IMG/VR virus record: IMGVR_UViG_3300042540_000870
Location: 1-23,141 of that record
DNA from: a virus
Direction: 5' to 3' (one strand)
DNA length: 23,141 bases
Of this stretch, positions 13,249-22,064 are shown piece by piece. A model generated the notes under the pieces. It was not told where the DNA came from, did no database searches, and saw only the letters and a list, made by a program, of their open reading frames with translations. Every line of letters begins with the position of its first letter. Within the stretch, counting starts at the first letter, position 1. Position numbers and translations under genes: made by a program.

Positions 13249-14570
13249 TGAGCAGTAGTGCGTTAATAAATGTAAAATCGACACAGGCATTTACTTTGGA
13301 GTTTTTGGGTGGCACAGCCAGCCCATGCTACTCCAAAGGCTTGCTTGAATCGTCGCCTGCCATTTATTTTACTGGAAATAGTATGTTCTTTGATTATTCA
13401 CAGAGCAAAATTTCTGGAGATCTTAGATTTTTAAAATTATTCTTTGATGGTTTAAATGTAGGAAATACATTAAATTTTTCTTCAGGCACATACGTAAATA
13501 TCGACACTGGTGCGTCAACCAGTTGGAACGGACAACTTACCCTTCAAGGTAAAACTGGAACATTTAATCAATTTTTATATTTTTCTGGTGTATCTGGAAT
13601 TAGTAGCTTAACTCAGTCTAATTACGATCCAAATCTTTTTACCAACCCAATACAGTTTAGCGCTACTTCTGGGGCTACTGCAAACCTTTTGTTATTTAAA
13701 AATCCCGGTTTGGATCCATTGAATTTTAATTATTTGGGTCTGTATGGCAGCGATTTAAACATCGAAGAGTATATTCAAGTCGATACAAGCACGTTGAATC
13801 AATACCGGATTCCAGTAAAAACTTCAATTAAACTAAATGATGGTTCCGAAGCCATCTATCTTTCTCCTAGCTCAACGATAGTAAATGAAAATCTTTTTTT
13901 CCAAAAAAGCTTAGTTTCCGTTTATCTACGTGGATCATTGACTCCAGACCAAATTAATTTTGATGAAACAATCAATGGAGTTATGAGAATTACTGCTGAT
14001 AGTCCGGGTCAGTTTAGCCTAACATTAGATAATCAAAACTTTCAACAATCTATTTTAACAAAATATTCGAACCCACCGACGACGGTGTACTACTACTGGT
14101 ATCCAAATTTATCACTTGGATCTTTTACCACAAATAACGTACTTCCGTATACGACAGAAAGTTACAGTTTCACTCGGATTTATCATTTAGTGTATAACAC
14201 TGTAGTCGAAACTGTGTTCGTATCATCTGCACTAAATGAAGTTCCTATCATTGCCACCACGGAAACTTATAATAATATTTTAATTGATGGAAGCCAAACT
14301 CAAACGCTACTCTTTAGCGTGAGCACTGTCAGTGATCCCAAAAATTTTAAAATTGATCTGTCCGATGCAAGGAATCTGGGAACGGACATTGATGTCTATC
14401 TAGACCCAGCTTGCTCTATTCCGCTGGAGAACAACTCCAGATTGATCGGGGTTCCCGGTAGAGATGGTGCAGCCTTTATATATTATGCAGACAGGGCCGA
14501 CACAATACAAAGCATATATATGCAGCTGACTAGAGAGAACACAAAAGTTCTTGAAATAATTATAGATTAA
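13248..14570 (+). CDS. Putative virion structural protein
   Basis: This 440-residue protein starts at an ATG overlapping the previous stop (TAATG), so the two are coupled. It is rich in Ser, Thr, Asn, Phe and Tyr, with alternating strand-like segments throughout: LKLFFDGLNVGNTLNFSSGT, GSDLNIEEYIQVDTSTLNQY, and a C-terminal LIGVPGRDGAAFIYYADRAD. There is no signal peptide, membrane segment or catalytic motif. Composition and linkage to the preceding beta-rich protein suggest a second component of the same appendage or decoration. The end overlaps the convergent gene by a TTAA that supplies both stop codons. Confidence 0.6.
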   Translation: MSSSALINVKSTQAFTLEFLGGTASPCYSKGLLESSPAIYFTGNSMFFDYSQSKISGDLRFLKLFFDGLNVGNTLNFSSGTYVNIDTGASTSWNGQLTLQGKTGTFNQFLYFSGVSGISSLTQSNYDPNLFTNPIQFSATSGATANLLLFKNPGLDPLNFNYLGLYGSDLNIEEYIQVDTSTLNQYRIPVKTSIKLNDGSEAIYLSPSSTIVNENLFFQKSLVSVYLRGSLTPDQINFDETINGVMRITADSPGQFSLTLDNQNFQQSILTKYSNPPTTVYYYWYPNLSLGSFTTNNVLPYTTESYSFTRIYHLVYNTVVETVFVSSALNEVPIIATTETYNNILIDGSQTQTLLFSVSTVSDPKNFKIDLSDARNLGTDIDVYLDPACSIPLENNSRLIGVPGRDGAAFIYYADRADTIQSIYMQLTRENTKVLEIIID

Positions 14571-14848
14571 AGTTCAACCCAAGTATAATTATTTCCATCA
14601 TAGAAATAAGTATAAAACTTACCATTTGTTGACCAAATTTGGCCAACTTTAGGATCAAGGGGAGGATTGTCTGAAATATAAATCTCAGACAATCCTCTGT
14701 ATTCCCAAGCTGATGCTTTTTCTATTGGAGACAAATACGTAGATTGCTTTGTTTCATAAATTTTTCCATGAAACAAAACAGTATCAGTTGGGCTATACAC
14801 ATTGTACGACCCATCTCCAAGTTTCTTTTTGTAAGTTCCTTTAAACAC
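14567..14848 (-). CDS. Small fibre-domain/carbohydrate-binding-like protein
   Basis: This 93-residue protein starts at a GTG, three bases after the upstream stop (TAATTTGTG), so reinitiation is likely. It contains two tandem aromatic motifs. The first, TDTVLFHGKIYETKQSTYLS followed later by AWEYRGL, resembles the 'Y..Gd.V.y.G..Y.......P......W' fold of small chitin-binding-like modules. The second, DNPPLDPKVGQIWSTNGKFY followed by TYFYDGNNYTWVEL, resembles the 'P....G.lW.....g.lyvyy.dg....Wv.' module common in phage tail fibres. I infer a small accessory that binds surface glycans or decorates the virion. A perfect 13-bp inverted repeat lies inside the coding sequence (14662-14697). Confidence 0.55.
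   Translation of the reverse strand: MFKGTYKKKLGDGSYNVYSPTDTVLFHGKIYETKQSTYLSPIEKASAWEYRGLSEIYISDNPPLDPKVGQIWSTNGKFYTYFYDGNNYTWVEL
14662..14697. repeat. Perfect 13-bp inverted repeat inside a coding region
   Basis: GAGGATTGTCTGA (14662-14674) and TCAGACAATCCTC (14685-14697) are exact reverse complements around a 10-base AT-rich loop. It encodes RGLSEIYISDNPP on the minus strand. It lies 92 bases past the stop of the convergent plus-strand gene, for which no other terminator is visible. There is no T-tract on either side. Confidence 0.9.
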
Positions 14849-14851
14849 AAA

Positions 14852-15157
14852 TTATTTATTTGTCTGGACTTCTCCATTTTCGTCTACTTTAATTACAGTA
14901 GACATGTCCGGGTTCATCCATTTTGTGTAATATTCAGCCATGTCATCCGCAACATCCAGTGCAAGCATTACGGCAGAAAATGGAAGCAACGATCCAGTAT
15001 CCACCTTTGTGTACGGTAGCCATGTTGCAAGACCAATTTTGTAATCTTTCATGTGAACTAATGTTGCTGGATTATTGATAATCCATCCATTGTCTACACG
15101 GCGAGCGGGGGCGATAACTTCTTCATTAGTATAAAGTTTAAAATATAAAAGTTCCAT
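14852..15157 (-). CDS. Sm-like (LSm-fold) phage protein, putative
   Basis: This 101-residue protein has the start of an Sm-like fold: LLYFKLYTNEEVIAPARRVD, then NGWIINNPATLVHMKD, then KIGLATWLPYTKVDTGSLLP, then FSAVMLALDVADDMAEYYTK. The pattern 'f.L.tgEevia.v......w.i.nP..iv.......l..w.p......i.i....v......p...l...Y' is one I associate with small proteins in T4-like aquatic phages predicted to be Sm-like. Sm folds bind RNA or oligomerise into rings; which applies here is unknown. GAGG lies six bases before the ATG. It sits between two structural-type genes and is probably cotranscribed with the CGC-motif gene. Confidence 0.55.
   Translation of the reverse strand: MELLYFKLYTNEEVIAPARRVDNGWIINNPATLVHMKDYKIGLATWLPYTKVDTGSLLPFSAVMLALDVADDMAEYYTKWMNPDMSTVIKVDENGEVQTNK
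14853..14859 (-). promoter_or_regulatory. ATAAATA possible late promoter
   Basis: ATAAATA on the minus strand overlaps the stop codon of the Sm-like gene and sits four bases before the GTG of the next gene. It is close to the T4 late consensus, but the leader would be absent, so coupling with upstream translation is as likely. Confidence 0.25.
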
Positions 15158-15164
15158 AGTTTCC

Positions 15165-15806
15165 TCAAATATAGTTAACAGTCTTTTTCATTTTAGAGCC
15201 ACACCCACAGCCATTGCTTGCAGGTCTAGGTGAAGCCGTCTGATTTGTTTGTGAATAATTATTATTAGAATGTCCAAGCTCATCTTGTTCTTTGTTGTGT
15301 GCTTGTTCGATAATGTTTCTTTTTACATTATCATAAAGATTTTCAAGACGCTCTTCTTCTAATTTTTGTTCTTGTAGACGTTGTTTGCGGTAGAAGCGAG
15401 TGCGAATGACCACTGCATCCTCGTAATCATGATCGTCAAACCAAATTTTAAAAATCGGAATGCTAAACCATTTATTAAATTTTTGTCTTCTTGCTTCACA
15501 ACCGCAGTTTCCGTTTGTTAATTTGATAATTAAAGATTTTAATCCAGTTTTTCTTGTAAAGAAATCAATCATATCACCTATACGCAGGGAATATGTTTTA
15601 ATTTCTATCTTTAATGTTCGATTCCATTCTAATTTTATTGCAAAAGGTCGGTAATAAAATAAATGTTTTTTACTTTCTTTTGCTGCCGTTACTAATTCTG
15701 GATTAGTAAAATCTAAATTAAAATTTAGTTCATTGGGTACGGAGAAGGTAGTATACCCATTAGAAGTCAAAGAATGATTCCCAACAAATGTATTATTATT
15801 AAACAC
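15165..15806 (-). CDS. CGC-motif phage protein, function unknown
   Basis: This 213-residue protein starts at a GTG, with an AAAGGTG Shine-Dalgarno sequence seven bases upstream. A block around residues 76-118 reads GDMIDFFTRKTGLKSLIIKL, then TNGNCGCEARRQKFNKWFSI. The 'GD.I....k.tG.k.....l....CGC..R...LN..f' pattern is one I recognise from many uncharacterised phage proteins. A charged coiled-coil-like stretch follows (RKQRLQEQKLEEERLENLYD). The end is Asn/Gln/Ser-rich and closes with a second Cys cluster, NGCGCGSKMKK. The paired CxC motifs suggest metal binding or disulfides. It is preceded by a CTAAATA motif, so late expression is likely. No function can be given. Confidence 0.6.
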   Translation of the reverse strand: MFNNNTFVGNHSLTSNGYTTFSVPNELNFNLDFTNPELVTAAKESKKHLFYYRPFAIKLEWNRTLKIEIKTYSLRIGDMIDFFTRKTGLKSLIIKLTNGNCGCEARRQKFNKWFSIPIFKIWFDDHDYEDAVVIRTRFYRKQRLQEQKLEEERLENLYDNVKRNIIEQAHNKEQDELGHSNNNYSQTNQTASPRPASNGCGCGSKMKKTVNYI

Positions 15807-15825
15807 TAATTCGCACCTTTCATGT

Positions 15826-15832
15826 TATTTAG
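15826..15832 (-). promoter_or_regulatory. CTAAATA late-promoter-like motif
   Basis: CTAAATA on the minus strand lies between the stop of the giant Cys-rich gene (15839) and the GTG at 15806. It is followed by ACATG, a strong AAAGGTG ribosome binding site and the start. Confidence 0.55.
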
Positions 15833-15838
15833 ATGACT

Positions 15839-18800
15839 TTAGTTATCGTAATATAAATCGCAACGAACATCTGATGTTTCTCCAATGATTTGAATTGGTA
15901 TAGTATCACTCGGGTCATCGAAGCACCTTGCTCTAAAATCTCCAACTTGTGTTCCCGCATCATCGCTAAAACCTTGGAATGCAATTGGAGCTCCAGTAAA
16001 TCCATAAGTTAAACCGGGACATTCCAGATTATATGTTGATGGAATTTCTTCGTAAACTCTATACCAAAGATATGGTGGAATTTCTGAAATATTATCTTCT
16101 GGTGGACCCGGCAAAGGTTCGTTTCCTGGATAGTAAAGTCCCGGGGAATCTATTCCTGTATTTCCAGCCAATTCGTAGAACATTCCAGATGGCAAAGCGC
16201 AACACCATCTACAATTTTCACATACACGTTCTCCGTTTGGGCACCCAAAAGATGAATTGGGGCAATTACCAACGCCAGTTGGATTTGCTGGACTGGTTGG
16301 TCCACACCAACACTCAGATGCACTCAACCCCGGAGGAATTCGCCCAGAATAATCTTTAAACGATGCCATTCCTTTTAGCCAATCATCGGTAGCAACAATA
16401 GACAAATACATATCTTTTTCATAATAATTTGCCGTTGCAGTTTCATTAAACGTGCCATTTGTTATGACTGGATCACCATAATTACAATTTTGTTTCTGTC
16501 CATATGCATGGACCCAGCCGCCGGGACCTATTAAATCATACGGACTGCGTGTCATACACCCACTTTGTGTTGCACACGGATCGTCACAAGGCTCTCCAGC
16601 ACATAGATTTGTTGAAGGGCAACTCAAATTTCTTTGTTTTGATTGGTTATAGTCGTCCTCTAGCGGTTTTAAATTGGGCCCACCGACATAAACTTTTGGA
16701 TATTTTAAAACATTTTCAACCGTATATGCATTTATCAAAGCATCCTTCGGGACCATTATTTCATTAAACAGTCTACTAGATGTCAATCCATAAACTTCAC
16801 CCTCTGTTGGTCTATCGTATCCAACGAAGGCTGGACGGTATGGTAGCGGTGCATCTTTTACTCCATAGTTTTGAGTAGTGGTGTTATAAGCATAGTAATA
16901 TTCTCTTCTAGCGTATAAAAATCCTGTAATATTAGTTTTAACAACACCACAGCATTCTCCTACATTTAATTGAAAATTTCCTCTACCGTTTAATTTACCA
17001 AAAGCCTTGGCTGATTGTATAAAGTAATCTTTATTTGAATTAAACCCGATTCTCCCGGTTATATAACCAAAACATCTTGTTCCAATGTATTGGGCATCTG
17101 CATCGCAACTTAATCTATATTGTTGTCTTGTATATGGAGGACATCCACATACATCATCTAAACATTGACATGACACGACATTATTTGTAAAATTTTCATA
17201 TTGATACGCATAGGGCGAAGGACTTCCATCGCCAATCCAACATATATCTCCGTTTGCATAACATCCACCAAAACTTCTATTTAATGCTACATTAGTATCT
17301 TGCAATGTCCCCGCTTGTGTTCCTATACCAAAATCTTCAGGCTTTAATCCGTCTTCATTGTCTATATTTCTTATTAACCCACAACCACCTCCCTTAGCAG
17401 GATCATATGAGTGTAGTGGGGTAGCTTGTTGATTTCTTTTCCACGAACCTCTCATCCAATAATACTGAGGTATTCCTGTATAAGAGCGATTTATATCACC
17501 TTTTCTGTAGTACACACTACAGGTGTCAGGCTTTGCTACTTGATTATCAATAAAATCCGTGCCCAACAAATGGCAAGGTCTTCCAAATAACCATTTTGTA
17601 ATTTCCCAACGACCTGGAACAGCTCTAAAAAATGCCTGTGATCTAAAATACTGCGGCAATGAATTGTAATCTTTAAACTGCCAAACTGCATGACCCGGTG
17701 AAAAGGAATCTCCATTCCACGTTTGTGCAACTAATCCAGCTGTGTATATTCCAGCTGCATTTCCATAAGTGGAAGTTATGTCCGTGTAATATTTTCCTTC
17801 CAGCCCTCCAGTTAAACCAAAATCATACAGACTATTTGTTTTACGTCCTTTTCTAACAAATATTTCTGTGCTGTTGGTGTATGCATTTTCTTTTTTATAT
17901 AATACTGTAACTGCATTTGGTCCAGCAACGATTTTTTTAATATTGCTGTAATTTTTTCCATAAGATCCTGTCAAGCCATTTATTGGAATGCCGGAAACAG
18001 ATTCGACCATTTCAGCATGACCCCAAATAACTAAACGATCAGTAGTTCCATCTTTTCTTGCCAAAATACTATAATCTGGGCCACCTTCTATAGCAAATAT
18101 TTTTTTACTTTGATACACTGTTTTGTTGGCTTCAGTGTAAACGAGGTAGGGAGTGTGGTCTGCATTTGTATCTGAAACAGAAGTATCTTTGCATCCATAA
18201 GTAAGACCTCCCAATGACCATTGATCTGCGTAAATTTCACCTGTTGGCAAGAAAACGTCTATAGCGTTAATTCCACTGTTGCCGCTAACATCCGTTTGTG
18301 TTGGACCCAAAACAGTTCCATCGGGTTTTACTTTAACATACTGACCCCATATTTTAATATTGTTATCATCAGACAACGCAATAGTATGGTAGTGTCCTGT
18401 GGCTACATCTGTAAACACTGGCGTATCAACGCGAATCGACCCAGCATTGCCTCCATCAAATACATAACCCTTTGTATCATTTTCATCGTTGATAAGAGAA
18501 TCTATTCCAATTTGGTAAAGATAACACCTAATGTCGCAGGGAGATGACTGATTTGATATTCTGTTACACTTAAATTCATTTATGTAAGTGACGCCTGGTA
18601 TATTGTTTATTCTTTGAGCGTCGTAAAGCCGTTCCCATTCTTCGTTTGTAAAATAACCGGGTTTTGGAAAGTTTTTATAAAAAGTTAAACTATTTGTTGC
18701 AACATTTAATTTTTCTGATGATGCTGATGTTGGTTGTTTTACTGCAGATGCCGTGGGGTATCCATATGAAGTTTGTTTATTTGAACCGTCAAGATTACTT

Positions 18801-21800
18801 GAATCCGGTGTCATGAAAAGAGCGCCATCAAATGTGATGGCTGCACTGTGGTTTACTCCCGAAGCAACATCTTTGTAAATAAAATAATTATTTTGTATTC
18901 TACCAACAGCTCCGGGAAGACCCAAAAATGGAATCCAACTTGGAACAAAATAATCAGAAATAAAATTATTTGATTGATAAAAAATACAATGGGGATTACT
19001 TCCCCATGCACGAATAGTATAAGCGCTCACAAATCCACTTTGGTTATTAAATTTTCCATAAAATGGTTGATAATTTGAATCACCGTTTTGTCGGAAGTAT
19101 CCAGAATTTGAAAACAAACTCCGCTGTTGGGCTGAGCCAAAAGCATCTCCCTCGGTAGGGCCCAAAACTCTTCCCTGATTGTAATCTACTAAGGCTACAG
19201 CACTAGAACCTTTAGAAGAAACTTTAAGTACTGTTCCATCACTCAAATTAGTAGAACTTGACACAGCTTGAAGTTCATCTGCGTAACTTAAGTGTGCAGG
19301 ATAGCAACCAAGTTTTGCTACACTGTTAATTACACTCTGTGCATCTGTTCCACAGAATCCGTTTGATTCGTGACCAAAAGCTTGAAGCTTACCAGAATTA
19401 GTTGTAGCAAACCAAGTTCTATCTCCACCATCCAAATTAAAAAACTCTAAAGGGTAATCATCTGGTGGAATGAGGTTCGGTGAGTATCCATAATCATTAC
19501 ATCCACCTTCTTCGCAGCCCCACGCTGTCAACCCTGATGTATCTGGTGTCGGATACAGTTTAACTCTCCGTGGAGCCCAGAACATCTGTCCAGGAGCTCT
19601 TTGATGTGACTGAGGTCTGATAAGTTGTTTTATATTTTTTGAACTAAAATATGGTTTAATGTTTTCCCATGTTTTTTCTGGCCCACACGCACCAGTCAAA
19701 GTATACAAAAAATCTATAAGATTTAAATATCCACTTTTTCCTCCAACCATGATATCATCCATGGAATCTCTGAATGTAACATCTATATCACCTGATGGAA
19801 GTTCTTCAACGGCAGTATTATCTAATATTTCAGAAAGTTCATCTGCAACGTCTGGGGCATGGTCTTTTACGCTTAAAATATTATATTTGATCATTTGTTT
19901 CAACCAAGTTGAAACAAAATTGTAATCATCAACATCCGATTTAAATATCAGTGGCTCGTTGTATCTGGTTTCTCCATTGCGAACTGTAATATTATAAAAA
20001 TATTTGTAAAACTGTTCTAAAAACTGTTCACCATCAAAATACTTACCATCAATTTTAATATCATATTTTTGCGACAAAACTTCCATCGCATATATGTCAG
20101 CATAAAAAATTGGAACTGTAGAAGATCCATATATTACACTTCGTGGGAAAGATTTCATGGTTTGAAAACGTAAAGCTTCCCGAGGATCGTATGTAAACTT
20201 AGTTGGAGCTACTATTCCACCGTAAGGACGTTCATATGGAAGAATAAGTAAACGAGCATGATTGAAGGTCGGTATAGGTGCTGGGCAAAAAAGAACTTTA
20301 CTGTGATAAGCCCAACATTCAAAGTGGTGATCAATGCCGACCAATCCTACTAATTTATGATATAACAGGTCTTTTTTATTGTAAGCTGTTTTAAACTTTA
20401 CAGAAGACCATTCCATGTTGCCAGCTTGATTTTTACCAGTTTGAATTATGGTGCTTTTGTATGTTGGTCCTAAAGTTTCATACTCGGAAGGAATTGCACT
20501 TCCATAATTAATAATATCATGTGCTGCTGTTGCAGTTCTATTTGAAATTCTGTTTAGATAAGGAGAAACTCCTCTACTAAAACAAGAAAACTGGTAATTG
20601 GGATTAAAAAAAGGAAAATCTGGATTAGGTGATGATGAAATAGTTGTATTACAATATGGACCAATAGTTTGTGGTGTTTTTCCAAATCCACTTGCTTTGG
20701 GCCAAGCTGCAGCATTTAATCTTTTTACTTCAAAGCTTGGGTCACAATCGCTACCACCAGAAACAGCAGAGTAGGAACGATAACATGTCATACAATTTGC
20801 TTCAGTTGTAGTCATTCTTGGCAAGAATGGATCTGAAGAAGGAAAGTAGCCTCCCATGTTTTCTCTTTGAGAAACATTAAATTGTTTTTTAACAGTATCT
20901 ACTAACCCACCGCTCAAATGTGGGTACGCAAAACACTGGCATGGAAAGTTTCCACGTTCTCTACAAATACAATTTAGACCCCGAGAACAAAGATCATTGT
21001 AATAGCTTTTTATGCAACTTGCATCTAGATCTGGACCATTGTTTCCTCCGTTGCTAGACTGATCCCGGACATCCCCGATCACCAGATCACATGCTCTATA
21101 TGCTTCATTGCCCTCTAAACCTGTTCGTTTCCATCCCTGTCCTTGCGTGACACTTGGATTATAATTAAAAATATATTCTGGGGGATACCAAACTAAAGAA
21201 CACTGTGAATATCTGTATACCAAGTATAATGGCAATGCTCCGGGAGCTCCTCCATTAAACAAACACATTTCACATTGTACATCCGGAGCTCCTCCACCGC
21301 CACCACCCGGCCCACCACCTCCACCACCACCACCGCCACCACCGCCACCATTCGGCCCGGGACCTACGTCCAGTGTAGTCAAAAGACCAATACTTGTATT
21401 TTGGTAACTATATTCATTTACATGGTCGCCAACAGACGATCTATAATTTGTTTTAATTGATGGATTTAATCCTTGTTTTAAATCTTCAATTTCATTTGCA
21501 CTTATAGTAGATCCAGTTAATCCTTTAAACAAAATATTAAGAGTTTCAGCCTGCGGTGGGTTAATATACCCTTTCCAAAAATTTACATTTTGAAATGTAG
21601 ATCCAATCGCATTGCCTAAGTTATCAGAATAAAATGGAGTACTTAAAACTTCTGTAACATTTTTAAATTGTCCATCAGTGTTTCCAAAATTTGGATCACA
21701 AAATTCAATACATTCTTCTCGGCAGTTTTCACAAAAATTAACATTTTTTCCATTGCAGTCTAGACCAACAGGTCGAATGTTTCTTATACAGTCAATATCA

Positions 21801-22045
21801 TAACCATTGTTTTCCAAACACTGTCTACATACACGATTTAAACTTAATTGATCTTTAAATCTTTGATTTGATTTTATTGGACTTAAGGTTTCAATTTTAT
21901 TTGTAGTCGTATATGTATTTGGATTTTCAGCTACATATAATTCTTTATTTGGAAAAATAAATTGTGATCTACTACCCTTGAATGGAGTAATAAATGTTTT
22001 ATTAAATTGTTTAAAAATACGAGGAATGAAAGAATCAGAAGACAT
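15839..22045 (-). CDS. Giant cysteine-rich protein with RCC1-like repeats
   Basis: This 2068-residue protein is by far the largest gene here. I count roughly 65 cysteines, many in CxxC/CxC groups. Near residues 73-120 they occur in CRQC, FCENCREECIEFC; near 330-365 in GLNCICRERGNFPCQCF; and near the C-terminus in VSCQCLDDVCGCPP and VCENCRWCC. A poly-Gly tract (13 Gly, Pro, 6 Gly) at residues 233-252 separates an N-terminal domain from the rest. Between about residues 865 and 1390 several RCC1-like units recur, such as DVATGHYHTIALSDDNNIKI-WG, DVASGVNHSAAITFDGAL and FAIEGGPDYSILARKDG; these suggest a beta-propeller. No enzyme motif or membrane segment is visible. By size, composition and location it is probably a virion adhesin or fibre. 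The ATG has AGG nine bases upstream and a TTAAATA motif. Confidence 0.7.
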   Translation of the reverse strand: MSSDSFIPRIFKQFNKTFITPFKGSRSQFIFPNKELYVAENPNTYTTTNKIETLSPIKSNQRFKDQLSLNRVCRQCLENNGYDIDCIRNIRPVGLDCNGKNVNFCENCREECIEFCDPNFGNTDGQFKNVTEVLSTPFYSDNLGNAIGSTFQNVNFWKGYINPPQAETLNILFKGLTGSTISANEIEDLKQGLNPSIKTNYRSSVGDHVNEYSYQNTSIGLLTTLDVGPGPNGGGGGGGGGGGGGPGGGGGGAPDVQCEMCLFNGGAPGALPLYLVYRYSQCSLVWYPPEYIFNYNPSVTQGQGWKRTGLEGNEAYRACDLVIGDVRDQSSNGGNNGPDLDASCIKSYYNDLCSRGLNCICRERGNFPCQCFAYPHLSGGLVDTVKKQFNVSQRENMGGYFPSSDPFLPRMTTTEANCMTCYRSYSAVSGGSDCDPSFEVKRLNAAAWPKASGFGKTPQTIGPYCNTTISSSPNPDFPFFNPNYQFSCFSRGVSPYLNRISNRTATAAHDIINYGSAIPSEYETLGPTYKSTIIQTGKNQAGNMEWSSVKFKTAYNKKDLLYHKLVGLVGIDHHFECWAYHSKVLFCPAPIPTFNHARLLILPYERPYGGIVAPTKFTYDPREALRFQTMKSFPRSVIYGSSTVPIFYADIYAMEVLSQKYDIKIDGKYFDGEQFLEQFYKYFYNITVRNGETRYNEPLIFKSDVDDYNFVSTWLKQMIKYNILSVKDHAPDVADELSEILDNTAVEELPSGDIDVTFRDSMDDIMVGGKSGYLNLIDFLYTLTGACGPEKTWENIKPYFSSKNIKQLIRPQSHQRAPGQMFWAPRRVKLYPTPDTSGLTAWGCEEGGCNDYGYSPNLIPPDDYPLEFFNLDGGDRTWFATTNSGKLQAFGHESNGFCGTDAQSVINSVAKLGCYPAHLSYADELQAVSSSTNLSDGTVLKVSSKGSSAVALVDYNQGRVLGPTEGDAFGSAQQRSLFSNSGYFRQNGDSNYQPFYGKFNNQSGFVSAYTIRAWGSNPHCIFYQSNNFISDYFVPSWIPFLGLPGAVGRIQNNYFIYKDVASGVNHSAAITFDGALFMTPDSSNLDGSNKQTSYGYPTASAVKQPTSASSEKLNVATNSLTFYKNFPKPGYFTNEEWERLYDAQRINNIPGVTYINEFKCNRISNQSSPCDIRCYLYQIGIDSLINDENDTKGYVFDGGNAGSIRVDTPVFTDVATGHYHTIALSDDNNIKIWGQYVKVKPDGTVLGPTQTDVSGNSGINAIDVFLPTGEIYADQWSLGGLTYGCKDTSVSDTNADHTPYLVYTEANKTVYQSKKIFAIEGGPDYSILARKDGTTDRLVIWGHAEMVESVSGIPINGLTGSYGKNYSNIKKIVAGPNAVTVLYKKENAYTNSTEIFVRKGRKTNSLYDFGLTGGLEGKYYTDITSTYGNAAGIYTAGLVAQTWNGDSFSPGHAVWQFKDYNSLPQYFRSQAFFRAVPGRWEITKWLFGRPCHLLGTDFIDNQVAKPDTCSVYYRKGDINRSYTGIPQYYWMRGSWKRNQQATPLHSYDPAKGGGCGLIRNIDNEDGLKPEDFGIGTQAGTLQDTNVALNRSFGGCYANGDICWIGDGSPSPYAYQYENFTNNVVSCQCLDDVCGCPPYTRQQYRLSCDADAQYIGTRCFGYITGRIGFNSNKDYFIQSAKAFGKLNGRGNFQLNVGECCGVVKTNITGFLYARREYYYAYNTTTQNYGVKDAPLPYRPAFVGYDRPTEGEVYGLTSSRLFNEIMVPKDALINAYTVENVLKYPKVYVGGPNLKPLEDDYNQSKQRNLSCPSTNLCAGEPCDDPCATQSGCMTRSPYDLIGPGGWVHAYGQKQNCNYGDPVITNGTFNETATANYYEKDMYLSIVATDDWLKGMASFKDYSGRIPPGLSASECWCGPTSPANPTGVGNCPNSSFGCPNGERVCENCRWCCALPSGMFYELAGNTGIDSPGLYYPGNEPLPGPPEDNISEIPPYLWYRVYEEIPSTYNLECPGLTYGFTGAPIAFQGFSDDAGTQVGDFRARCFDDPSDTIPIQIIGETSDVRCDLYYDN
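19894..19918. repeat. Perfect 11-bp inverted repeat, 3-base loop
   Basis: TTTGTTTCAAC and GTTGAAACAAA flank CAA within the giant Cys-rich gene. The stem would form in RNA of either strand. It encodes FVSTWLKQM, so it may simply reflect coding sequence. Confidence 0.8.
21290..21349. repeat. (GGN)n tract encoding poly-Gly
   Basis: Sixty bases of mostly CCA/CCG/CCT triplets on the plus strand, reading on the minus strand as 13 Gly codons, one Pro and six Gly codons. It is a GC-rich simple repeat in AT-rich DNA and a likely site for copy-number slippage and polymorphism. Confidence 0.9.
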
Positions 22046-22057
22046 TATATGTACCTA

Positions 22058-22064
22058 TATTTAA
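22058..22064 (-). promoter_or_regulatory. TTAAATA possible late promoter before the giant gene
   Basis: TTAAATA overlaps the TAA stop of the 134-residue Cys-rich gene and lies twelve bases before the ATG at 22045. It is the same variant and distance as the one before the hub gene. Confidence 0.3.

Noticed and set aside
15807-15824. Five-codon mini-ORF (MKGAN) just before the GTG at 15806
   Set aside because: Its ATG has no ribosome binding site, and the AAAGGTG inside it is better read as the ribosome binding site of the GTG gene.
21290-21349. CCACCG triplet repeats considered as a CRISPR or intergenic minisatellite
   Set aside because: There are no spacers, and the tract is in frame as a poly-Gly linker.
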